Assembly (NCBI RefSeq): GCF_947488945.1
Contig: NZ_CANLBS010000003.1
Coordinates: forward strand, 310,001-374,000
Length of the DNA stretch: 64,000 nt
Direction: 5' to 3'
From: an uncultured Streptomyces sp.
GTDB taxonomy: Bacteria > Actinomycetota > Actinomycetes > Streptomycetales > Streptomycetaceae
Part shown: piece by piece, positions 26,971-34,566 of the stretch
Layout: the number at the start of each line of letters is the position of its first letter
Position numbering within the stretch: position 1 is the stretch's first letter
Translations under genes and position numbers: made by a program
Notes under the pieces: model-generated
Databases searched by the model: none
Told to the model about the DNA's origin: nothing
The model's input: only the letters and a program-made list of their open reading frames with translations

Positions 26971-27319
26971 GCAGCACCTCTTCGAGGATCTTCCGGTCGA
27001 CGAGCTGGGCGGCGGGCGGGGCCTTCCGGCGGAGCAGATGGCCCTGTTCCGCTAAATCCTGGAGCAGCAGGCGGGCCACCCCCACGGGCAGCTGGAGGCG
27101 GCCGGCCACCTCCGCCACGGAGAGATAGCCGCCGGAACACAGTTCCCAGATCGCACGGACCTCGGGGCTCGGGTTCGGCGGCGGCTGCCGGTCGGGGGCG
27201 ATGGTCACCAGTGTGACGAGCGAGAGATCCTCGGCGTCGGGCAGCCCGCGCCCGCCGGTGATGACGTAGGAACGGACGAACCCGCCGCTGACCGCCCGCT
27301 CTTCGCCCGGTGCCGTCAT
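26945..27319 (-). CDS. cvnC: Conservon DUF742 protein (CvnC type)
   Basis: 124 aa. DUF742 family: FVRSYVITGGRGLPD near the start, then SPEVRAIWELCSGGYLSVAE, LPVGVARLLLQDLAEQGHL and the closing RKILEEVLHGLHV. The second half reads as a winged helix. It is a standard conservon member; the partner interactions are known only in outline. ATGA overlap with cvnB upstream and a 26-bp overlap with cvnD downstream. Confidence 0.92.
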   Translation of the reverse strand: MTAPGEERAVSGGFVRSYVITGGRGLPDAEDLSLVTLVTIAPDRQPPPNPSPEVRAIWELCSGGYLSVAEVAGRLQLPVGVARLLLQDLAEQGHLLRRKAPPAAQLVDRKILEEVLHGLHVRFG

Positions 27320-27720
27320 GCGTCGCTGCCCGCGGTCTGGCGGGGAGGTGTGGTCATCGCCTTCCCCAGCGCGCCGACCTGCTGCTGCATGCGGAACGAC
27401 ATCGCTTCCATGTCGACGTCCGCGGCCGCGGCGGCGGCCAGGTAGGCACCGCTGCCCGCCGCGATCAGGAAGATCCAGCCGCCGTCGTACTCCAGCAGCG
27501 TCTGCCGCCAGTAGCCGGGGGTCTGGCTGCCGATGAAGGGGGCGACGGCCCGGCTCAGCGACTGCATCGAGCTCATGGCGGCGGCGACCGTCTCGGCGTC
27601 GTCACGGCCGATGTCGGTGGAGTTGGCCAGCAGCAGCCCGTCGGCGGACACCAGGATCGCGTGCCGGGCACCGGGCACCTGGAGCAGGTCGTTGAGCACC
27701 CACGACAGATCGGGGTTCAC
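27316..27720 (-). CDS. cvnB: Conservon roadblock/LC7 protein (CvnB type)
   Basis: 134 aa. Roadblock/LC7 domain: LSWVLNDLLQVPGARHAILVS at the start, DGLLLANSTDIGRDDAETVAA, then the long helix and YDGGWIFLIAAGSGAYLAAA. In other systems such domains act as GTPase-activating partners (MglB-like) of small GTPases, here CvnD. Overlaps cvnA by 4 bp and cvnC by 4 bp. Confidence 0.92.
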   Translation of the reverse strand: MNPDLSWVLNDLLQVPGARHAILVSADGLLLANSTDIGRDDAETVAAAMSSMQSLSRAVAPFIGSQTPGYWRQTLLEYDGGWIFLIAAGSGAYLAAAAAADVDMEAMSFRMQQQVGALGKAMTTPPRQTAGSDA

Positions 27721-28952
27721 TGGATCTCGGGTCCTTCCATCGTCGTCGTGTCACGTCCGGACCTGGTGCCCCGCTGGAACGCGCCCAGTCGGGAGGCCGT
27801 CTCCTGATTGCTGGGCGCCGGGACCGGGGCGGCGGGCGGAACCACCGACACCGGGCTCTGACGGCGTCGCTTCGGCAGACCGCCGGCGGTGGTGATGTGG
27901 GCCGCGGACTGCGGGGCCGCTTCCTGCCGCACGGCGTTCGGGAACAGCGGGGTCGGCGTGGGAGCGGGCTGCGTCGCCTGGCGCCGGGGGAGCGACGACA
28001 CCTCGGCGTCCTGGGGCGCGGCCGCCACCGGTGCCGGGACCGGGGGCAGGTCGTTGGTGAGCAACTCGTCGGGCAGCAGCACCACCGCGCGAACGCCTCC
28101 GTAGGGCGACACCGAGTCGACCGAGACCCGGAATCCGTAGTGGGCGGCGAGCATGCCGGAGACGGCGAACCCGAACTGCGGGGGGATGCCCAGCGAGGAG
28201 ACGCTGATCGGCGACCGGGGGTCGAGGAGGGCCGTCGCGCGGTCCTTCTCCTCCTGGCCCATGCCGAGGCCGGCGTCGTCGACGATCAGGCAGACGCCCT
28301 TGGGCACCGCCTGGATGTTGATCTCGACGGGGGTGCCGGGGGCGGAGTAGTTGGTGGCGTTGGCGAGCAGTTCGGCGAGGACCATCGCGACCGGCTCCAC
28401 GGCCTTCGGCACGACGGAGAAGTTCACCTGGCCGTTGATCCGCACCCGGTCGAAGTGCCGGATGCGTCCCTGCGCGCTGCGGGCGACGTCGAAGACCGAG
28501 GCGACGGTCTCCCGGCGGCCGAGCCAGCCGCCGCAGAGGACGGCGATGCCCTGGGCGCGGCGCCCGAACTGGCTGTTGGCGTGGTCGATGGACATGAGGT
28601 CGGCGAGGATTCCGGGATCGTCGCCGTACTTCGTCTGGGCCTTCTCGATGACGAGCTGCTGTTCGTCGGCGAGCCCCTGCAGCGTGCGCACCGCTGCCTT
28701 GAGGACGGCCTTGGTCTCCTCCTCCGCGTCCTTGCGGACTTCGGCGAGTTCGGTGGAGTGCCGTTGCAGCAGACCGGAGTGGGCAGCGTGGAACTCGTCC
28801 CGCTGGCCGTGGAGCGACTCGCGCTCCCTCCGGAGGTCGGCAACCTGTCTGCGTAGCCGGATGTTGGTCGTGCGAGCCCGCAATACGGCACCCACGGCGA
28901 CCAGTGCTACGACAATCAGCGCCCAGAAGACAGCGCTCTGGGTAAATGTCAT
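27717..28952 (-). CDS. cvnA: Conservon sensor histidine-kinase-like protein (CvnA type)
   Basis: 411 aa from ATG 28952 (weak AAGTGAG site); an ATG at 28973 would add 7 residues. One N-terminal membrane segment (AVFWALIVVALVAVGAVL) is followed by a coiled coil (RRQVADLRRERESLHGQRDEF) and a HATPase_c domain (about 160-300). N box ELLANATNYSAPGTP and G1 DDAGLGMG are clear. The tail is Pro/Ala/Gln-rich. The phospho-accepting His box is not obvious, as usual for conservons. First gene of the cvnA-B-C-D-P450-P450-crotonase string, the arrangement known for conservon 9 (rarA-E) of S. coelicolor. Confidence 0.9.
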   Translation of the reverse strand: MTFTQSAVFWALIVVALVAVGAVLRARTTNIRLRRQVADLRRERESLHGQRDEFHAAHSGLLQRHSTELAEVRKDAEEETKAVLKAAVRTLQGLADEQQLVIEKAQTKYGDDPGILADLMSIDHANSQFGRRAQGIAVLCGGWLGRRETVASVFDVARSAQGRIRHFDRVRINGQVNFSVVPKAVEPVAMVLAELLANATNYSAPGTPVEINIQAVPKGVCLIVDDAGLGMGQEEKDRATALLDPRSPISVSSLGIPPQFGFAVSGMLAAHYGFRVSVDSVSPYGGVRAVVLLPDELLTNDLPPVPAPVAAAPQDAEVSSLPRRQATQPAPTPTPLFPNAVRQEAAPQSAAHITTAGGLPKRRRQSPVSVVPPAAPVPAPSNQETASRLGAFQRGTRSGRDTTTMEGPEIQ

Positions 28953-29399
28953 GAGACTCACTTCAAGTGCCATGGCTAGGGATACGGCTTGACGTCCCCG
29001 CACCTGCCGCGACCGGGCTCTCGGAGCCACGGACCACGCCACATCGGGGAACGCCCCTCCGAGAACGGGGCCGAGGATGCCACCCCTCTCGGGATGCCCC
29101 CCATACGCCATCAGCCCACTGGAAGTCAGATGATCTTACAACGCTCTGACACGGAAGTGTGCACATGCGCACGGCAGTTGCACGGTGGTAGTGAAATGTT
29201 CACATGGATGACGGAGTGTCAACTGGGCCGGGGGCCAAGGTCACGGAGAGAGAGGAGCGCGCTCCACCCCGGAACCGTGTGTGTACGGGTGGAGACGGTG
29301 TGTCCGGGCGGGGCCTTCCGGCGCGGACGGTGCGGGAGTGGTAGACGTTCCGCACCGCCGGTGGACGCCCGCCCGAAGGATACGGCGGGGGTACGTCGA

Positions 29400-29428
29400 G
29401 GGGCCCCGGTGGTATGCACCGGGGCCCC
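29400..29428. terminator. Perfect 12-bp hairpin
   Basis: GGGGCCCCGGTG pairs with CACCGGGGCCCC across GTATG. Terminator-like, but lying between two divergent genes, where no annotated transcript should end. Confidence 0.6.
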
Positions 29429-29789
29429 GAGGGGTGTTGCGGAACCATCGTCCGGCGTCAGTGTCGAGCCGGACTTCTTCGACCGCCGCTCCGCCCGTCA
29501 GAAGGGCCGGAGTGCGGGAATCGCCGAGGCGTGACCGGGAACCACCTTCCGTTCGGTGCTGGAGGGACCCGGGACGACGGCCCGTGCCCGGGGGTCCTGA
29601 TGGCGTCCGCCTCCCTTCGTACGGCGAACCACTTGCATGCTCTGCGTCAACCGCAGTCGGTCGCCCCTCGTCCGGGGGCGCCTCGCCCGGCCTGCCGTCC
29701 TGCCGCCCACTGATCTGGACGGGCGGAGGACCCGCCTGCCGGACTTCCCCGCACGCGCGCCCGCGGACCGGCGCCTTTGCGGGGATCCC

Positions 29790-29827
29790 GCGCTCCCGGA
29801 CCGACCGTCGTGCCGGTCCGGGAGCGC
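29790..29827. other. Perfect 14-bp hairpin
   Basis: GCGCTCCCGGACCG pairs with CGGTCCGGGAGCGC across a 10-nt loop, 360 bp from the other hairpin. The two could bound a small non-coding transcript on either strand. Confidence 0.5.
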
Positions 29828-30307
29828 CCGCTCCTCCGTGGCGGCCCCTGATGATGCGGGCCGCCCGCTGCGGTCGTCAGTCCCGTCGCCGTCCTTCACG
29901 ACCCTGGCTCCGGAACTCCACCACCGCAGCGTCCTGCTGTCCGGCGATCCGTCCCCGCCGGTGCTCTTTCCCTTGGCTACGGAAGAAACCTTAGGCACAT
30001 GATCGGCGAATGTCTACTCCCGTGGGAACAGATTTAGCTGATCGGGGATCGGAGAAAATCTGCGGCAGTCGATCGTCCCCGCCGCTGCACCTCGGTTTGC
30101 CCAGGTCGGGGCGGGTCCATGCCTCGGGGCCGCGGTCGGATCGTGCGCGGCGGTGCTCCGGTGCCCTGCGGCGTGTCCCGCGCGTGTCCCGCGGTCAACC
30201 GCCCGTCCCCGGCCCACTTCTGTGACACAGCGTGTTTATGGAGGCGCGCGCTGGTAACGATGGGTGAAGAGAAGGAATCGTCGGTCACCGGAAGGAAGGT
30301 GGATCAC

Positions 30308-30532
30308 ATGACGGTGGGAACCCTGCTCATCCTCGGCATGGTGGTAGCGATCGTCGCGGCTCTCGTGCTCGCCCCGTCCCTGCCGAAGACGGGCCCCGCG
30401 GGCCGCACGCCGCAGGGCGGAACAGGCCGGGGCGCCGGCGCGCACCGGGCCACCGGCGGTCGCGGCGCCGTGCGTCGCCTGTCGACCGTGCCCGCGCCGC
30501 GTCGCGCACCGCACCGGCACACCCGCGGCTGA
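30308..30532 (+). CDS. Small single-pass membrane protein, unknown
   Basis: 74 aa from ATG 30308 with GGAAGGTGG upstream. A hydrophobic segment at residues 5-24 (TLLILGMVVAIVAALVLAPS) is followed by a very basic Gly/Arg/Ala tail. It could be a membrane-anchored nucleic-acid- or lipid-interacting peptide. No family recognised. Same strand as the RsbW-like gene, 223 bp upstream of it. Confidence 0.5.
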   Translation: MTVGTLLILGMVVAIVAALVLAPSLPKTGPAGRTPQGGTGRGAGAHRATGGRGAVRRLSTVPAPRRAPHRHTRG

Positions 30533-30755
30533 GCCGGTGACCGGATGACGGCGGAATCCGGTGTTTCCGCCCCTGTTTCCCCGGGGTAAAGGCCCGTTGC
30601 CGACAGCACCGCGGTCCGGCGGCCCCCGACGGGCGGCCGGACCACGGAGAGCCGCGCGGGACGCCGGGCAGACGGGTCCCGCACGGTACGGGGAGGCGGC
30701 GGGCGACCACCGCCGGAGCAGGCGAACGCCGCACGGACCAGGGGGAGAAGGACAG

Positions 30756-31148
30756 ATGACCACCATCACCGCGAGCGCCACGATCAGCTACTCGGGGACC
30801 GTCGCGGCCGACGCGCGCGAGGTCACCAGAGCGTTCCTCGACCGCCTCACCACGCCGGCCGTCGACGACGACGCGGCCGACACGGTCGTGCTGGTGGTGT
30901 CCGAACTCGTCACCAACGCCGTCCGGCACGGCGGCGGCACCTTCACCCTGGAGCTGACCGAGTGCCCCGGAGGCGTCGAGGTGGCGGTCCACGACCTCAG
31001 CTCCGCGATGCCGCGCATGCGCACGCCCGACCTGAACGGCGGGGCCGGCGGCTTCGGATGGCCCATGGTCCACCAACTGGCCCGCACCACCTCGGTCACC
31101 CCGCGTCCCGGCCACGGCAAGACGGTGCGGGCCGTGCTCGACCGCTGA
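30756..31148 (+). CDS. RsbW-like ATP-binding regulatory protein (HATPase_c)
   Basis: 130 aa with GGGGGAGAAGG before ATG 30756. A stand-alone GHKL ATPase domain: VLVVSELVTNAVRHGGG (N box) and an altered G region (LNGGAGGFGWPMVHQLA), ending at RAVLDR. Streptomyces genomes hold many such proteins, some acting as anti-sigma factors or serine kinases in partner switching. No sigma or antagonist gene is adjacent, so its partner is unknown. Confidence 0.82.
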   Translation: MTTITASATISYSGTVAADAREVTRAFLDRLTTPAVDDDAADTVVLVVSELVTNAVRHGGGTFTLELTECPGGVEVAVHDLSSAMPRMRTPDLNGGAGGFGWPMVHQLARTTSVTPRPGHGKTVRAVLDR

Positions 31149-31153
31149 ACCGG

Positions 31154-31200
31154 CCGCGCACCTGCCTGTGGACCGCACGGCCGCGCAGGCAGGTGCGCGG
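31154..31200. terminator. 15-bp stem terminator after the RsbW-like gene
   Basis: CCGCGCACCTGCCTG pairs with CAGGCAGGTGCGCGG across 17 nt, starting 6 bp after the stop. Confidence 0.75.
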
Positions 31201-31230
31201 CCGCACGTACGCGGCACGCGGGCGCCGCAC

Positions 31231-31274
31231 GCAGGGGAGGGCCCGACCGCCACGGCGGTCGGGCCCTCCCCTGC
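31231..31274. terminator. 21-bp stem bidirectional terminator
   Basis: Arms 31231-31251 and 31254-31274 are perfectly complementary with almost no loop. It lies between the convergent RsbW-like and SCO5918-type genes and probably serves both. Confidence 0.8.
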
Positions 31275-31323
31275 GCTCACCCCCATGCCGCCCGGCGGTC
31301 GCCGTCGGCGTGCCGGGGCGCGC

Positions 31324-31632
31324 TCAGACGGATACGGGCGAGCCGAGCATCGCGGACGCCTGCTGCACCGCGGTGAGAGCCTGCGCGGGCTCCTCCTTGG
31401 GCGCCGTGCGGCAGGTGAAACCGAGCGCGGCCATGGCCCGGACGACTTCTCCGGCGCTGAAGTCGCGGCGGTCCTGCCGGGTGACGACCTCGCCCACCTG
31501 CATCACCGGGTAGTGGCGGCGGCTGATGATCACCGAGTCACCGGTGATCGGCTGGGGCTTGACGCCCTTCATCGAGTCCTGCACGCCGCTCTTCGTCAGG
31601 TCGAACGGGAAGCGGGCGATGACACAGCGCAT
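31324..31632 (-). CDS. SCO5918-type hypothetical protein
   Basis: 102 aa. It begins MRCVIARFPFDLTKSGVQ and continues GVKPQPITGDSVIISRRHYPV, with a Cys in ALGFTCRTAPKEEP. I recall this as the small conserved protein encoded beside a cold-shock DEAD-box gene in other Streptomyces (S. coelicolor SCO5918 next to SCO5920/5921). It lies 298 bp downstream of the second DEAD-box gene on the same strand and may join the cold-shock response. No catalytic motif seen. Confidence 0.68.
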   Translation of the reverse strand: MRCVIARFPFDLTKSGVQDSMKGVKPQPITGDSVIISRRHYPVMQVGEVVTRQDRRDFSAGEVVRAMAALGFTCRTAPKEEPAQALTAVQQASAMLGSPVSV

Positions 31633-31930
31633 GTTGCCTCACAAGGAGTAGGGGAGAGCGGTGCGGGCGGAACGGGCTCGGCGACGGGAGGGCGAGGACG
31701 CCCGGAACGCCACCTCGGCCGTACACGCCGACCACGGGATTCCTCCGGGTGCCGGAAGCGCAGGGTGTGCCCGGCTCCGGCCAGAGTAGCCAGTGCGGCG
31801 GCGGACCGACGACCTTCGCAGGCCGAAGGGGCCGGCGCGACCGGTCGGCCCGTGGCGGCCCGCACCGGATCCCGCCCGAACGGGGGACGGACGTCGGATC
31901 CGTACGGGGGACGGGCGCCCCGCGCACGAC

Positions 31931-33475
31931 TCAGGCGGCGTCGGCCGCGGGGCGGCGCTGGCCGGTCCGGCGGGCGCTCTGCGACGGCCGTCCGCGCCGC
32001 GAACGGCTGCCACTGCCGCCGCGCTCCCGGCGCTCGGCGGCCGGTGCGGTGATGACGACCGGAACGCCCGACGGAGCCTGCGCACCGGTGATGCGGTGCA
32101 GCTCGGCCTCGCCCGAGTGGACCTGCGTCACCTGCGGCCGGATCCCGGCGTCCGCCATCAACCGCACCATCTCGCGGCGCTGGTTGGGCAGGACGAGGGT
32201 GACGACGCTGCCGGACTCGCCGGCGCGGGCGGTGCGGCCGCCGCGGTGCAGGTAGTCCTTGTGGTCGCTCGGCGGGTCGACGTTCACGACCAGGTCGAGG
32301 TTGTCGACGTGGATGCCGCGGGCCGCCACGTTCGTCGCCACCAGCACCGTCACATGACCGGTCTTGAACTGGGCGAGGGTACGGGTCCGCTGGGGCTGCG
32401 ACTTGCCGCCGTGCAGCGCGGCGGCACGGACCCCGCTGGCGAGCAGGTCCTGGGTCAGCCGGTCGACGGCGTGCTTGGTGTCCAGGAACATGATCACCCG
32501 GCCGTCGCGGGCCGCGATCTCCGTGGTCGCGGCGTGCTTGTCGGACCCCTGGACGTGCAGCACGTGGTGCTCCATCGTCGTGACCGCTCCGGCCGACGGG
32601 TCGACGGAGTGGACGACGGGGTCGGTCAGATAGCGACGGACCAGCCGGTCCACGTTGCGGTCCAGGGTCGCGGAGAACAGCATCCGCTGCCCCTCCGGCC
32701 GGACCTGGTCCAGCAGTTCGGTGACCTGCGGCATGAAGCCCATGTCGGCCATCTGGTCGGCCTCGTCCAGCACCGTGACGGCGACCTGGTTCAGCCGGCA
32801 GTCGCCCCGGTCGATGAGGTCCTTGAGCCGGCCCGGCGTGGCGACGACGATCTCGGCGCCGCCGCGCAGCGCGGAGGCCTGCCGGCCGATCGACATCCCG
32901 CCGACGACCGTCGCCAGCCGAAGCTTCACCGACCGGGCGTACGGGGTGAGCGCGTCGGTCACCTGCTGCGCCAGCTCACGGGTGGGCACCAGCACCAGCG
33001 CCAGCGGCTGACGGGGCTCGGCGCGCTGACCCGCGGTACGGGCCAGCAGCGCCAGGCCGAAGGCCAGCGTCTTGCCGGAACCGGTCCGGCCGCGGCCCAG
33101 CGCGTCCCGGCCGGCCAGCGTGTTCGGCAGCGTCGCCGCCTGGATCGGGAACGGGACGCTCATGCCCTCGGACGTCAGTGCGGCGAGGAGTTCCTCGGGC
33201 ATCACGAGATCGGCGAACGCCTCGACGGCGGGCAGCGCCGGAGTGATCGTCTCGGGCAGTGCGAACTCGCCCTGCACGGCGGAGGGACGCCGGCCGTAAC
33301 CGCCCGGACGGGAGCCGCCGGACGGGCGGCTGCCGCCGCTGGAGCGGTACGGGGCACCGGAGCGGGACGGGGCGGACGAGCCGAAACGGCTGCCGCGACC
33401 GGCGCCCGAGCCTTCGCCGTAACCCGTGTTCGTACGGGTGCGGGGGGAACGGTCGTTCGTACGTGTGCGGTTCAT
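31931..33475 (-). CDS. DEAD-box RNA helicase (cold-shock module 2)
   Basis: 514 aa. It shares almost every core residue with the helicase at 18869-20446: Q motif FPIQAATLP, GRTGSGKT, PTRELAQQV, VVATPGRLKDL, LDEADQMADMGF, FSATLD, ATNVAARGIHV and HRGGRTARAG. The Arg/Gly/Ser-rich N-terminus and the tail (RSRRGRPSQSARRTG) differ most. ATG 33475 with GAGGAAGG upstream. Here the module lies on the minus strand, behind the second cold-shock gene, so the gene order (cold-shock protein then helicase) is the same as in module 1. Confidence 0.92.
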   Translation of the reverse strand: MNRTRTNDRSPRTRTNTGYGEGSGAGRGSRFGSSAPSRSGAPYRSSGGSRPSGGSRPGGYGRRPSAVQGEFALPETITPALPAVEAFADLVMPEELLAALTSEGMSVPFPIQAATLPNTLAGRDALGRGRTGSGKTLAFGLALLARTAGQRAEPRQPLALVLVPTRELAQQVTDALTPYARSVKLRLATVVGGMSIGRQASALRGGAEIVVATPGRLKDLIDRGDCRLNQVAVTVLDEADQMADMGFMPQVTELLDQVRPEGQRMLFSATLDRNVDRLVRRYLTDPVVHSVDPSAGAVTTMEHHVLHVQGSDKHAATTEIAARDGRVIMFLDTKHAVDRLTQDLLASGVRAAALHGGKSQPQRTRTLAQFKTGHVTVLVATNVAARGIHVDNLDLVVNVDPPSDHKDYLHRGGRTARAGESGSVVTLVLPNQRREMVRLMADAGIRPQVTQVHSGEAELHRITGAQAPSGVPVVITAPAAERRERGGSGSRSRRGRPSQSARRTGQRRPAADAA

Positions 33476-33557
33476 GCGGAACCTTCCTCGATGCGGCGGC
33501 GCGTATCAAGGAATTCACGCAGCGAATGAGCAGCACGGTGAATCGCGAGAACGAGCC
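33476..33557 (-). promoter_or_regulatory. Leader of the second DEAD-box helicase gene
   Basis: GGCTCGTTCTCGCGATTC (33557-33540 on the minus strand) and the CATCGAGGAAGGTTCCG stretch before the ATG match the leader of the first helicase gene. The rest of 33558-33887 holds nothing I can support. Confidence 0.5.
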
Positions 33558-33887
33558 ATATGTGAAAGCGACCTGGGATACCGCCGAAATGACGGGCGGT
33601 GGATCGGTCGCAGGAATTCGGGACCCGGGTCACCGTGACGGGTGCTGCCGTACGTGGATCCGCCGGGGGCGGACCGGTTCCAGCAGGTTTTCCGGGCGAT
33701 CGTCGGTCGTCTTCCCGCCGGACGCCGAGAGGCTCTTCCGGTGGGGAATCCGGTGTACGGAACCAGCCGGATCCTCCGGCGACGGGTCGGTCGCGGAGGG
33801 GTGCGGTTCCGGGGAGCACGCCCGCGGCGGAACGCTGCGCGGGCTGCGGAGGGGAGGGCCCGCGGTGTGCGGCGGGCCGGAAAAACG

Positions 33888-33927
33888 CGAGCCGGGGCCC
33901 GCACCCCAAGGTGCGGGCCCCGGCTCG
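33888..33927 (-). terminator. Terminator of the second cold-shock gene
   Basis: An 18-bp perfect stem around CCAA, starting 17 bp after the stop. The GGGGCCCGCACC arms match the terminator at 18511-18546. Confidence 0.88.
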
Positions 33928-33943
33928 TGACTACGCGTCAGCG

Positions 33944-34147
33944 TCAGGCGGGAACGATGTTCTCGGCCGTCGGGCCCTTCTGGCCCTGCGCGATGTCGAA
34001 GTTGACCTTCTGGCCTTCCTGGAGTTCGCGGAAGCCCTGGGCGGCGATGTTCGAGTAGTGGGCGAAGACGTCAGCGCCGCCACCGTCCTGCTCGATGAAG
34101 CCGAAACCCTTTTCGGCGTTGAACCACTTCACGGTGCCAGATGCCAT
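33944..34147 (-). CDS. Cold-shock protein (CspA family), second copy
   Basis: 67 aa from ATG 34147, with the same GAAGGAGA site as the first copy. RNP1 (KGFGFIEQ) and RNP2 (DVFAHYSNI) are intact. It differs from the copy at 18285-18488 at a few positions (TVKWFNAEK for [15 protein letters not shown] for ENITPA). An RNA chaperone for cold growth; the following helicase gene on the same strand is the likely functional partner. Confidence 0.95.
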   Translation of the reverse strand: MASGTVKWFNAEKGFGFIEQDGGGADVFAHYSNIAAQGFRELQEGQKVNFDIAQGQKGPTAENIVPA

Positions 34148-34323
34148 GTCATATCTCCTTCGGGGCAGTGCCCGGAATCCACACCGTGCGGATTCCGTGT
34201 CGCCGCGATGATCGCCCCGACCGGAAAAATACCGGCAAACGCAAAAGCATTCCCACCGGGTGTGAGCCCTGCGGGTCCGCTTGAAAATTTTTGGGAACCA
34301 CAACTGCAACTGGATCGAGACTA
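34148..34323 (-). promoter_or_regulatory. Promoter -10 and 166-nt leader of the second cold-shock gene
   Basis: TAGTCT (34323-34318, minus strand) is the presumed -10. The 21-nt block beginning CCAGTTGCAGTTG occupies 34313-34293, exactly 166 nt from the ATG, as in the first copy. Shared inner blocks are TCATCGCGGCGAC, CGCACGGTG and the ribosome-site block. The rest of the gap up to 34566 holds nothing clear. Confidence 0.6.
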
Positions 34324-34566
34324 GCACGGAAAATCGCTCCGGTGCGGCGGTCGAATTTCGCTCGGTCCGCCGCCCGGAAGAAACTCGTCGCGCTTCACGC
34401 CTTTATCTGTTCCCGCGACGACACATATGGACCTGCTCCGGACGGAGTGTTGTTCCGGCGCTCGGGGGTCCGGGGGTCGCCGAGGGCGGGGGCGGGGCCG
34501 CATGCGGGCGAAGGGTCCGGCGGGGAGGGGACGGGCCTGTGGCCCGGACCCTCCACCGGCCGCTGC

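Larger units (their letters stand above)
28953..30307. other. 1.35-kb gene-free stretch between divergent genes
   Basis: No open frame here has a credible start, ribosome site and composition. It holds the cvnA promoter region, a cluster of AT-rich sequence near 29130-29200 and 29990-30060, and two very strong hairpins (29400-29428 and 29790-29827). The strand facing cvnA has an uninterrupted 166-codon frame (29498-29998) of low complexity that ends just before the first hairpin; I do not accept it as a gene. Confidence 0.5.

Noticed and set aside
29498..29998. 166-codon open frame on the minus strand ending just before a hairpin
   Set aside because: Arg/Gly/Ser-rich low-complexity product, no ribosome site, no recognisable domain. 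An overlapping frame on the other strand is equally open, as usual in GC-rich DNA.
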